This document shows, piece after piece, positions 9,119 through 17,600 of a DNA stretch of 26,611 nt. Numbering within the stretch: the first letter of the stretch is position 1; each line of letters begins with the position of its first letter. A program made the translations under genes and the position numbers. The notes under the pieces were generated by a model. It was not told the origin of the DNA, made no database searches, and saw nothing but the letters and a program-made list of their open reading frames with translations. This stretch comes from Stramenopiles sp. TOSAG23-2. Its lineage: Eukaryota; Sar. The stretch spans positions 1 to 26,611 of the forward strand of contig LT649430.1 of NCBI GenBank assembly GCA_900128395.1, written 5' to 3'.

Positions 9119-9138
9119 ACAGGAGTGAAAACTCCTGT
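9119..9138 (-). other. 5' leader hairpin touching the tRNA 5' end
   Basis: On the minus strand, ACAGGAGT-TTTC-ACTCCTGT is a perfect 8-bp stem whose last two bases are the first two of the tRNA. It is mutually exclusive with the first acceptor pairs, so it could act in 5' maturation or be incidental. Confidence 0.5.
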
Positions 9139-9182
9139 TTCTGATCGCTATTGTTCACTGTTACTAAAATTTGTGAAATTTT

Positions 9183-9197
9183 ACGTATATATAATAA
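9183..9197 (-). promoter_or_regulatory. TATA-like element upstream of the tRNA
   Basis: TTATTATATATACGT on the minus strand lies 60-75 nt upstream of the tRNA 5' end. Because the internal A box is split, an external element could help transcription. TA-rich strings are common here, so this is only a candidate. Confidence 0.2.
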
Positions 9198-9519
9198 ATT
9201 ATTAATTTCATAATTGTGTAATGATACTTACATCGTAATTTTTCATGTACAACGTAGTAGAAAGATAGCACTGCCACTGAAAATATTTTGAAGACTTATT
9301 TTTTTGAACAGATGTGCAGTTGTGGAATAGCAGGAGTTGCAATAATATATATACCAGTAGTATATACACACAGACAACAAATATAAAAAAAATATTTACG
9401 TCTGTATGTGCCATAGACAATTACAATTGATTATATATGATACAAACAATACAAACGTTACTAACACACGCACACAACTTACGAATCAACGCGTATATAT
9501 ATATATAGTACAATAAACA

Positions 9520-10041
9520 ATGTCGACAACTCCATCAACATCGTCACCAACTTCAATTATTACAATGTCTACCGCAAAATTAATAAACCAACGTCATAAA
9601 AACAACCGTCCGCATCATCATCAACATCATGCATATACTTGTCCAAAAAAACTTAATTGTCCACAGCCTAAAAATAATAATATTACGGATATAAACACAA
9701 ATACCACTTTTGATATTCTATCAAAATGGTATATCGATGGTGAATTAGAAATTAAACAAAACTTACATGAACATGAAAAATCTGAATTAATTGAAGAGAT
9801 TCGACAGTTGGAACAAAAGAATCATGATATAATAAAAAGTAAAAAATTAACGGAGAAAAAATTAATTGAATATATACATTCCTTAGAAACAAAAGTAGGA
9901 ACTTTAGAAAATGATAAAAGAAAGTTACAAACAACCATTCAAAATTTGGAAAAGAGTTTATTAGGAGAAAATGATTGGTACGAGGAAGAACATGCACTTG
10001 ATAATGCTTTAATTACTTTTACAAATGGATTGAAAAAGTGA
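9520..10041 (+). CDS. Small coiled-coil protein of unknown function
   Basis: A 173-residue protein. Residues 1-60 are low in complexity (Ser/Thr/Pro, then His/Asn, including HHHQHH), with CPKKLNCPQ. From about residue 62 (FDILSKWYIDGELEIKQ) to 150 it is mainly charged heptad-like helix rich in Lys/Glu with Leu/Ile (EEIRQLEQKNHDIIK, LETKVGTLENDKRKLQ), so a coiled coil is likely. The C-terminus NDWYEEEHALDNALITF is more acidic. No catalytic motif is seen. The ATG at 9520 is the first in frame and follows an AT-rich leader. The gene starts 400 bp from the tRNA, in the opposite orientation, and converges on the F-BAR gene. The 26-bp repeat begins directly after its stop codon. Confidence 0.7.
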   Translation: MSTTPSTSSPTSIITMSTAKLINQRHKNNRPHHHQHHAYTCPKKLNCPQPKNNNITDINTNTTFDILSKWYIDGELEIKQNLHEHEKSELIEEIRQLEQKNHDIIKSKKLTEKKLIEYIHSLETKVGTLENDKRKLQTTIQNLEKSLLGENDWYEEEHALDNALITFTNGLKK

Positions 10042-10360
10042 AAATCCTGCCAAAATCCTGCACCGTGTTGGTGGAAGAAAATCCTGCACCGTGTTTGTGG
10101 AACGTAGTGTTGCACCGTGTTTGTGGAACGTAGTGTTGCACCGTGTTTGTGGAACGTAGTGTTGCATATATGATGTATGTTAACTTATTTAAAAACCTGC
10201 ACCGTGTTTGTGGAACGTATTGTATTCTGGGTATGCATATAATGTTAACTTATTTAAAAACCTGCACCGTGTTTGTGGAACGTATTGTATTCTGAGTATG
10301 CATATAATGTTAACTTATTTAAAAACCTGCACCGTGTTTGTAGAACGTAGTAGTATTCTA
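10042..10360 (+). repeat. 26-bp minisatellite cluster downstream of the coiled-coil gene
   Basis: Starting at the stop codon, copies of AAAATCCTGCACCGTGTTTG plus TGGAA occur in gene-sense orientation. A variant keeps GTGTTTGTGG and TGCACC but has AACGTAGTGT in the centre. From about 10190 the unit is embedded in a 65-bp higher-order repeat (CCTGCACCG at 10196, 10261 and 10326) that also carries ATGTTAACTTATTTAAAAA. Confidence 0.9.
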
Positions 10361-10704
10361 AGTATTCATGTATGTTAAAACTTATTCTTTTGAGAATATG
10401 TCATATAGTCTAGGAATTTCAAAGAACTTTTAAAAAATTACGAGTCATACTTGTAAAAAAATACAAACACGTTTGTATACGCGCGTATTTTATTGACATA
10501 CATTTTACATTTTGACCAAGACTAGAAAATAAAACAAGGTTAAAATTATATATATATACACATGTACAACGTTCGTAACACATAAAATATGCTTTTTCGT
10601 AAATTTTAAATTAATGTAAATATATGATATGACATATATATTGATAATATCATACACGTTCTAATAAATTATTAAATACACACTCGCTCTCAAATACACT
10701 ACTC
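10361..10704. other. AT-rich spacer between the two 26-bp repeat clusters
   Basis: About 340 bp with no coding signal. It holds TA runs and CGTTCGTAAC-like and ACGCGCGTAT motifs. It is the presumed shared terminator region of two convergent genes. Confidence 0.5.
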
Positions 10705-11193
10705 GTTCCCACAAACACGGCAATACAGGGTTTTCATCGTTCCACCAAACCTCTGGCTCACTAAATCGTTACAGGATTTTCACGTTCCACAAACACAGTG
10801 GTGCAGGATTTTCATAAGTTAACATACATTATATATGCAACACTACGTTCCACAAACACGGTGCAACACTACGTTCCACAAACACACGGTGCAGGATTTT
10901 CTTCCACAAACATATATGCAACACTACGTTCCACAAACACGGTGCAACACTACGTTCCACAAACACGGTGCAGGATTTTCTTCCATTTTCACACGGTGCA
11001 GGATTTTCTTCCACAAACACGGTGCAGGATTTTCTTCCACAAACACGGTGCAGGATTTTTGTGTTGCAGGATTTTTGTGTTGCAGGATTTTTGCAGGATT
11101 TTCATCGTTCCACAAACTCTGGTATGTACAAAATACACACTTCGTTCCACCAACACGGTGCAGGATTTTCTTCCACCAACACGGTGCAGGATT
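10705..11193 (-). repeat. 26-bp minisatellite cluster downstream of the F-BAR gene
   Basis: The same repeat family in the opposite orientation, again sense relative to the gene it follows (F-BAR, minus strand). Plus-strand units are GGTGCAGGATTTTCTT-CCACAAACAC and the alternative GGTGCAACACTACGTT-CCACAAACAC. Both are 26 bp with the same outer 6 and 10 bases but a different 10-base centre. The first unit follows the F-BAR stop codon within a few bases. Together with the left cluster it forms a large inverted repeat, including a shared AAGTTAACATACAT segment near 10816. Confidence 0.9.
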
Positions 11194-12678
11194 TTACACC
11201 GACATGGCTGAATTTAATAAATTTTTACCTTCCTCTGCTTTTGTTTCCAATTCTGCTGGTTTCATCATTGTTCCTCTTGCTTTTATTATAGGTGGACGTT
11301 TTGAATGATAACTAGGTGAATGTTGACGTGCTGGTGGTTTCATTGGTGGCATACCCATTGGTGTTTCAGGCGGTGCTACTTCACCATTATCCATAACTAC
11401 TTGGCGTTTTGATGGACGTTTTGGTGGTGCTACACGTTTTTTTGGTGGTGGTTTAGCACCAGCACTATTACTACCAGATGGTTTAACACCACGTGGTTTC
11501 ACAGGTGGTGGTTTCTTTGGTGCATTCCCACCAACAACAGCTTGTGCTATCGCTACGTCTTCTTTCTTCTCTTCATCGTTATTATTTGCAACAGCATTTG
11601 GATTTCTTGGTGGTGGTTTTGGATGTTTTGGTGCAGCATTTTTTTGATTACCACGTGGTGGTGGTTTTGCTAATTTTGCATTTGAGATCACCGTAACATT
11701 TGCATCTCCATTTACTTTATCAGTTTCTTTTGCTTTTGATGATCTCCAATCGACTTTTGCGGAATCTAATAGTAAACTCGCAGGTGTTTGATATCTTGCC
11801 ATTCGAAATGGACCATTTGGACGTCTACTTTTTTGGATTACATTGGCATTTTTATGGGTATGGTATTTACGACGTAAACCACCAAAAAATCCCAAGGATC
11901 GCTTATTTCTTTGAACTACACTTGATCTAACTTGTTGATTATTATTATTAGTATTACTACCATCCGCCATACCTTTATAATACTCATCCGTATCATTAAT
12001 AAAACCTTTGATATCGGCCACGACATCGATAATTTCGCAATTTTTTTGCAACGATACACTGCGATTTCCCATTGATACTAAATCGTTCCTATGCATTTTC
12101 GTCATCTTTTGTAAATACGATTTCGATCGTTTTAAACGTGCCTCTTCAACTGTTTGTAAATTTTCTAATATTTCATCCATCGATTCTTTATGCCTGAATT
12201 GCACTTCGTTTAACCTTTTAATTTTTGTATATATAATCATTCGTACAAAATGTTAGTATTGTATGTTTGTATGTATGTATGTATATATCGATATGTGTGG
12301 AAAGGTAAGGAAATCTATCTTTCTATAAGAATGCAGGTAAGAATGTCGGCCAACCTTGGGCAGGTTACTCGCGGCCAACCTTGGGCAGGTAGGTACTAAG
12401 AATGTAGGTAAGAATGTCGGCCAACCTTGGGCAGGTTATTCGCCGGCCAACCTTGGGCAGGTAGGTACTAACCTTTTAATTTTTGTGAAATGTTGCTGAT
12501 CTAACATTTTCGTCTTTGCAACCGTTTTCTCCATTTTTGCTGCTAACTTTGCCTTTACTTCTGGTTTTAAATCGCCAGCACTTAATTTAGTCACAAGTTT
12601 TTCCGCAGCCTTTTAATTTTTGTAGATATAATCATTAGTGCAAAATGTTAGTATTGTATGTTTGTATATGTATGTATG

Positions 12679-12710
<32 letters not shown>

Positions 12711-13653
12711 GAAAGGTAAGGAAATCTATCTTTCGCATAGGCAATTAAAAATGCCTTGGGCAGGTAGGTATGTCGGCCAACCTTGGGCAGGTTATTCGGC
12801 AGGTAGGTATGTCGGCCAACCTTGGGCAGGTTATTCGGCAGGTAGGTATGTCGGCCAACCTTGGGCAGGTTATTCGGCAGGTAGGTATGTCGGCCAACCT
12901 TGGGCAGGTTATTCGGCAGGTAGGTATGTCGGCCAACCTTGGGCAGGTTATTCGGCAGGTAGGTATGTCGGCCAACCTTGGGCAGGTTATTCGGCAGGTA
13001 GGTATGTCGGCCAACCTTGGGCAGGTTATTCGGCAGGTAGGTATGTCGGCCAACCTTGGGCAGGTTATTCGGCAGGTTATTCGCCGGCCAACCTTGGGCA
13101 GGCAGGTATGTTGGCCAACCTTAGGCAGGTTACCTACAAGTTTTGCAGCATCAAATTTATTTTTTGATTTCAATGCCTCATCCATTGCATCACCAAGTTC
13201 TTTTTCCACAGCAGCTGCTTGCTCAGCAATTTTTCGTTTAATAATAGTTTGCGTATGTTTTAATTGTATTAAATTATTACTCAATCCTTTCAACTCTTTT
13301 GTAGATGTTAATACTTCTTTACATTCTTCTAAAAGCGATTTTTTCATGGCATTCCATGCAAGCTCCAGGGTCGAACCTTTTTCACTTTCAGGTAGTATAT
13401 GTCCTTTTGAAATTTCACCTAATCTATATGCATATGCTTCTTTTGCTTCTGCTAATGTATCAATTGCAGATGCAATTACTTTTAACGAGAATTTTCCATC
13501 CCAACTACGTTCCATGCAATCAACATATCCATTTCCATAATTAATTGCTCGGTACCCTTCCTCTGCCGGGATCATTAAGCCAGCCGACATCCAATCCATA
13601 TTATTTGCAGGTACAGTTGTTGCAGGTGTTGATTCTTTTTTTTTTTTCGACAT
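11194..13653 (-). CDS. F-BAR domain protein with proline-rich tail, three exons
   Basis: Join 13653-13138, 12609-12473 and 12214-11194 (516+137+1021 nt) gives one 557-residue frame. Splice sites are GTAGGT...AAAAG and GTTAGT...AAAAG, phases 0 and 2, each intron with TACTAAC. Residues about 25-297 are helical and charged, fitting an F-BAR (FCH plus coiled-coil) membrane-curving domain: GYVDCMERSWDGKF and LAEAKEAYAYRLGEISKG at the start, LKHTQTIIKRKIAE in the middle, and FRHKESMDEILENLQ with LQKMTKMHRNDL at the end. The tail (about 400-540) has repeated PPPR, KPPP and PKKPPP motifs, typical ligands for SH3 or profilin-type partners, and is strongly basic. Such proteins link plasma-membrane curvature to actin and endocytosis. 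No SH3 domain is visible. Exon 2 is too short and frame-shifted to stand alone, but joins both neighbours exactly. Confidence 0.85.
12215..12472 (-). other. F-BAR intron 2 (258 nt), homologous to intron 1
   Basis: Begins GTTAGTACCTACCTGCCC and ends ATTAAAAG, with TACTAAC near 12255. It contains a shorter set of the same GGCCAACCTTGGGCAGGT units (12345-12462) and a 3' part matching intron 1 over about 110 nt. An 18-nt direct repeat (ACAAAAATTAAAAGGTTA) spans both its boundaries. Confidence 0.88.
12610..13137 (-). other. F-BAR intron 1 (528 nt) with 39-bp minisatellite
   Basis: Begins GTAGGTAACC and ends ATTAAAAG before GCTGCGG, with TACTAAC near 12650. Most of it (12759-13131) is a tandem array of eight nearly identical 39-bp units (plus strand GGCAGGTAGGTATGTCGGCC, AACCTTGGGCAGGTTATTC). 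The rest is a GT/TA-rich tail shared with intron 2. Because 39 is a multiple of three, the F-BAR frame stays open through the whole array if the intron is retained, giving a 302-residue product. Confidence 0.85.
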
Positions 13654-14655
13654 AGTTTTTTAATAATATACACAATATATATATATATATTATATATAGA
13701 TAATAGATAATAATATTTTTTATCAATAATTATAAATAATTTGTAGTAAATAATTTCTACTTGTATGAATGTATGTATATATAATCAACAAGGTTATTTT
13801 CAATTATATTATAAAATTGTGTATATATATAGCTATATGTAATTGTTGTCTTTGTCTCTCTCAATATATCTTTTCCTTGTATTTCAACTATTTATCTGTA
13901 TATCGATATGTCTCTTCACATATGTGTATAGAAATATACATTTTTATTATAATACATGGATATATATAAGTTGTGATGGAGGCGTATAAAACAGTACATA
14001 ATATTATACCAAATAGTCTACAGTACAATCAGTAGGCGTATAGGATTAGCTATCGTCAAACTTTGTGACTACCCAGACGAATAGAGCAACAACAAAAACT
14101 GGAACGATATATTAGGAAAGTTGGGAAAGCCAAAACCCAGAACCACATTTTTTTCAGTCACAGAAAGAACCATATATTTTATCATTAGATTACAACTATT
14201 ATACTTGAAATGTCTCTATTTTGTTTTAACATAGTACTAGCATTACGAGTCTACACTTTCACTCAGATTCGAAGATTTTCTTCCACCAACACGGTGCAGG
14301 GTGCCAGGATTTTCTTACAAATATTATACTTGAAATGTCTCTATTTAGTTTTAACATGGTACTATCATTATACGATTCTACACTCAGATTCGAAGAAGAT
14401 TTTTTTTGAGGAGATTTAGATTTTTTTTTTAAAAGCTAAAAAAGTGGAGGGGATTGTAACAGCATAGGATTATCATGGTAACGTATTATTAGCATGCACA
14501 TACTATTAACATTTATACAAGAATTATATATTGTTGTTTGCTTTTAAAAAACATAAATACAATAGATAGTTATAAACATACACATAAATAGATATAGATG
14601 AATCCAGAGATAGACAGAGAGAGAGAGAGATAAAGATAGTTCAGGTATCATCAAC
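13654..14655. other. Divergent intergenic region with a 125-bp direct repeat
   Basis: This region separates the 5' ends of the F-BAR and PSI-domain genes and must hold both promoters. It contains TA runs near 13680 and 13820, an AG-rich run (14613-14630) just upstream of the PSI gene, and the direct repeat listed next. No other gene is seen. Confidence 0.5.
14198..14400. repeat. Direct repeat interrupted by a single 26-bp minisatellite unit
   Basis: ATTATACTTGAAATGTCTCT and about 65 following bases occur at 14198 and 14323. Between them, at 14277-14316, is one stray copy of the 26-bp repeat (GATTTTCTTCCACCAACACG, GTGCAGG) followed by a partial GCCAGGATTTTCTT. This is 3 kb from the main clusters. 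Confidence 0.8.
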
Positions 14656-17600
14656 ATGAAGGTTACAACTCTACTTATCCTCCTATTAATTTCTGTATGT
14701 GCACTCGTCACCTCTACAAAATTACGTTCACCATCATACGTTCCACTTCACCATGACGAGGCAGGGTCGATACATAAACCTGATGTAGGTCTGTCAAAGG
14801 AAGAAATATTAAACGACGCTTGGAATGCGGTGGAACATAGTGAAAAATATGGCGAGTTATTAGGTACAACAAAGGCACGTGTTTCGGCACAACCTATGGA
14901 GGTGGTGCTGCCTAAAAAGCCAAGTGTACGCGAAGTTGATTATGCACCTATTGAAAAACAGTTAAAAGCAAATTTAAATGTTATGGAAGCATTAGCACAC
15001 TACGTGAATGTATTAGTGAAAGGTAGTAAATATCAACCAGCACCTGATACGAAAATAGTCAAAGCAGATAATATGAAACAATATTATAAATTAGCAAAAT
15101 TAAGCGAACAGATGTTATTTAAATGTAACAAAGTGTTAAAAGACATTGATCATACACGTACATTTGATAACCATAATGCTTTCGTAGCAAAATGGGTAGT
15201 AGATGAAAGTAGTAACAAAGTAGTAGTTATTACGGAGGAGGAAACGAATAGTGCAAAACAAGTAATTTTAAAACGTTCTACTGTTAAAGAATTACAAGGT
15301 GTCAAAGTTGACTCTGCAAAAAGTGCTATGATGAAAGTACACTACGAGGCAGACATGCACCGTGGTAATCTCGTGCAATTGGCATATGATATGTGCGTTG
15401 CTGGTGGTCATAAAGTTGATATTCCAAATGAACATGTAGAAGCATCCAACCCACAACATTTAAGTGCCTTAAAAGCATTAGAGGAAACTATGAAATTATT
15501 TGTATTGACAAAGAAAAGTAAACCTTTTTTGGATTTGAAAGAGGAAATACAAATGGAAAAGGCAATGTTGAAGGAACGCACGAAAGATTGGATTGCGCAC
15601 AAGAAAGTGAATGATAAAGAAGCACATGAGCAATATTTAGATCGTGTAGAATTGGATGATGATATGGAACAATTAGCAAAACGTAAATCGTTTAATTTAG
15701 TGAAAATAACACAACGTTTAAATAGATTGCATGTTGAACGTGGCAGACCATGTTCCGGAACTAGGTGCGAAACGTTAAGGCGTGTCGTTGGCGCATTGAG
15801 GCGCGCGAAGAAAGCATTGAGCGATGCAGATGTATGCGATGCAGCAAGAACATGTGAAGAATGTTCGAAAATGTCTTTCTGCGGTTGGTGTGATACAGAA
15901 AAAACATGTTTGGAAGGTAATGTTGTACGTCCAAGATTTGGACCAAGTTGCAGTGGTGGTTGGATACATCAACAAAGTGAAGATGCGAAATGCCCTGCAA
16001 CAGATGGAAAAGCACCTGTAACGCCAGTGAAATATCCAGATCCATCGATATTCTTTGATCCTGAATGTGCCGGTTTCAACGGTACTCCAGGTGATTGTGC
16101 GCGTGCAAAGTTACGTTTAATTGCCATTGAACACATGTGCCTTGCAAAAGGTGGAACGAAAGAGGAATGTGAGAAAGAAAAAGAATTGGAAGCTGCAAAA
16201 ATATCGATTGAACAAGTGCAACAACAGAAGGAAAAGGAAGGAACGTTGAAAGCATTGAAAAAACAAGAAGAAGGTGGGAAAAGGATCGAACAAGCTGAAA
16301 ATTTAAAGAAATACAATATAAATTTACAAAAATGTAAGGAAATCCATGCAAAACAACAAAGATCACATCCACGGTTTGTTGAATGTGGTAGATTCATACA
16401 ATCAAATATGAAAAATTCAATCGCAACGTCATTGTTACAAGTAAGTGAACTTACTTTTACTGCTACTGGTAGTAGTAGTAGTAGTAGTGCTACTGGTGCA
16501 AAAGGAACCGTAGGAAGTGCAACGAAAGCAGCGACTGGCGCAGCAAATAAAGCAGCAACTGGCGCAGCAAAGAAAGCAGCAACTGGTGCAGACAATGAAG
16601 TTATTACGGAAGATATGAAAGCAGCAGAGGAGGAACAAGCAAAAAAAGATGCAGCAAAAGAAAAAGAAGAAAAAGAAGAAAATGCAAAATTAAATGGTGA
16701 TGATGATGCATTGATAAAATCACAAGAAGCAAAGGCAAAACAAGCAGAAGGTCCAGTTGGCGTGACTGGTTCGACTGGTTCCACTGGTTCCACTGGTGCG
16801 ACTGGTGCAGCTGCTACTGGCCCTTCCAGTAATCTTGCTAGCAAGGCAACGGGGCCATCCTCCGTTACAGGTGGTTCCATTGGTAAAGCGGCTACTGGAT
16901 TTGAACATGCAGATTCATTAGGTACGGAAGAAAAAGCAGTTGATCCAGATGATGAGGAAGAGGACAGATTGAAGAAAAAGAATCTTGCCACGATCATTGG
17001 TGATGGCATGGGTCCAAATGGCAAAGCATCATTAACTGCAACGATATCAGTTGAAATGAAGATGACCGGTATCAATAAAAAAGAATTTGAAGACAATTCA
17101 CCTGCATTCACAGCAGCTGTCGCAGTTGCATGGGGTGGTGATAAAAATTTAGCATCCATGGTACAAATTTTAGATTTGAAACAAGGATTAGGGGTTGATA
17201 ATGGGGTTGCATCTCCAGCATCTGCTGATAGTTTTTTACTTTTACAATTAGGTTCAGCATCAACTGGGCCAGCATCGGAACCAAGTTTAGATGATCCAAT
17301 GGGAGATGATACCGTAGTAAGCAATCCAAAAACATTACCTAGTCTTAGTTTTAAAGTATTGTTCCAATTAGTAGGAGCAAATGCACGTAAAAAAGCATTG
17401 CAAATTGCTGAACGTGCAGGTGGCGAAAAAGGTGGTAGCACGTTGGCATCCCAATTGCCAGATAGTTTATCGAAAGCAACTCTTAAAGTTACTAGTCGCC
17501 CTAAAGTTACTGTTGGTAATACAGAAAGTACCAAAGCACGTAATATTGTTAGTTTAGATGCAGCTACGCGTAAAGCTCAAGAAGCACTTGCACGCCATAC

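Larger units (their letters stand above)
8841..9120 (-). tRNA. tRNA-Met(CAU), elongator, split by three GTAAGT...AG introns
   Basis: Four exons (9120-9110, 9034-9015, 8952-8937, 8866-8841; 11+20+16+26 nt) join to a complete 73-nt tRNA. The acceptor GTCTCCG pairs with CGGAGGC over 7 bp (one G-T), with discriminator A73. The D stem is GCTC/GAGC with loop AGTTGGTA. The anticodon stem is TTGGT/TCCAA with loop CTCATAA, giving anticodon CAU; the T31-T39 mismatch also occurs in other eukaryotic elongator tRNA-Met. The variable loop is AGGTC, and the T arm GCGGG-TTCGAGC-CCCGC is perfect. G1-C72 and the normal T loop argue against an initiator tRNA. None of the three interruptions is at the usual 37/38 site. 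The A box is split, the B box (GGTTCGAGCC) is intact, and a T10 terminator follows. The tRNA call is very secure; splicing is inferred from the signals. Confidence 0.93.

Noticed and set aside
8841-9120. Organellar group I/II or tRNA-endonuclease introns in the tRNA
   Set aside because: Insertions of 62-75 nt are too short for group I/II introns, are not at 37/38, and all three begin GTAAGT and end AG.
9208-9414. Hydrophobic 68-codon minus-strand ORF upstream of the tRNA (MAHTDVNIFFIFVV start)
   Set aside because: It lies on the tRNA strand and could in principle be a host transcript, but its Phe/Ile/Leu/Val content is expected from TA-rich DNA and no motif supports it.
7725-11193. CRISPR array as an explanation of the repeats
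   Set aside because: Units are contiguous tandem repeats without unique spacers, and the genome is eukaryotic.
10798-11308. Overlapping repetitive ORFs on both strands in the 26-bp repeat cluster
   Set aside because: Artefacts of a stop-poor minisatellite; open in several frames at once and lacking non-repeat coding sequence.
12658-13540. Plus-strand ORFs with GQPWAGYSAG-type repeats
   Set aside because: They run through an intronic minisatellite and antisense of F-BAR exon 1; the minus-strand exon chain explains the region fully.
12745-13653. Separate 302-residue gene, and a separate 348-residue gene at 11194-12240
   Set aside because: Consensus splice sites and a perfectly framed 137-nt middle exon join them into one F-BAR protein; their unspliced ends lie in repeats.
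15969-17534. 521-codon open frame antisense to the PSI-domain gene
   Set aside because: Its composition (long Ser/Phe/Ala/Pro runs) mirrors the Ala/Glu/Lys/Gly-rich sense protein; the sense frame has a signal peptide, cysteine module and normal start.
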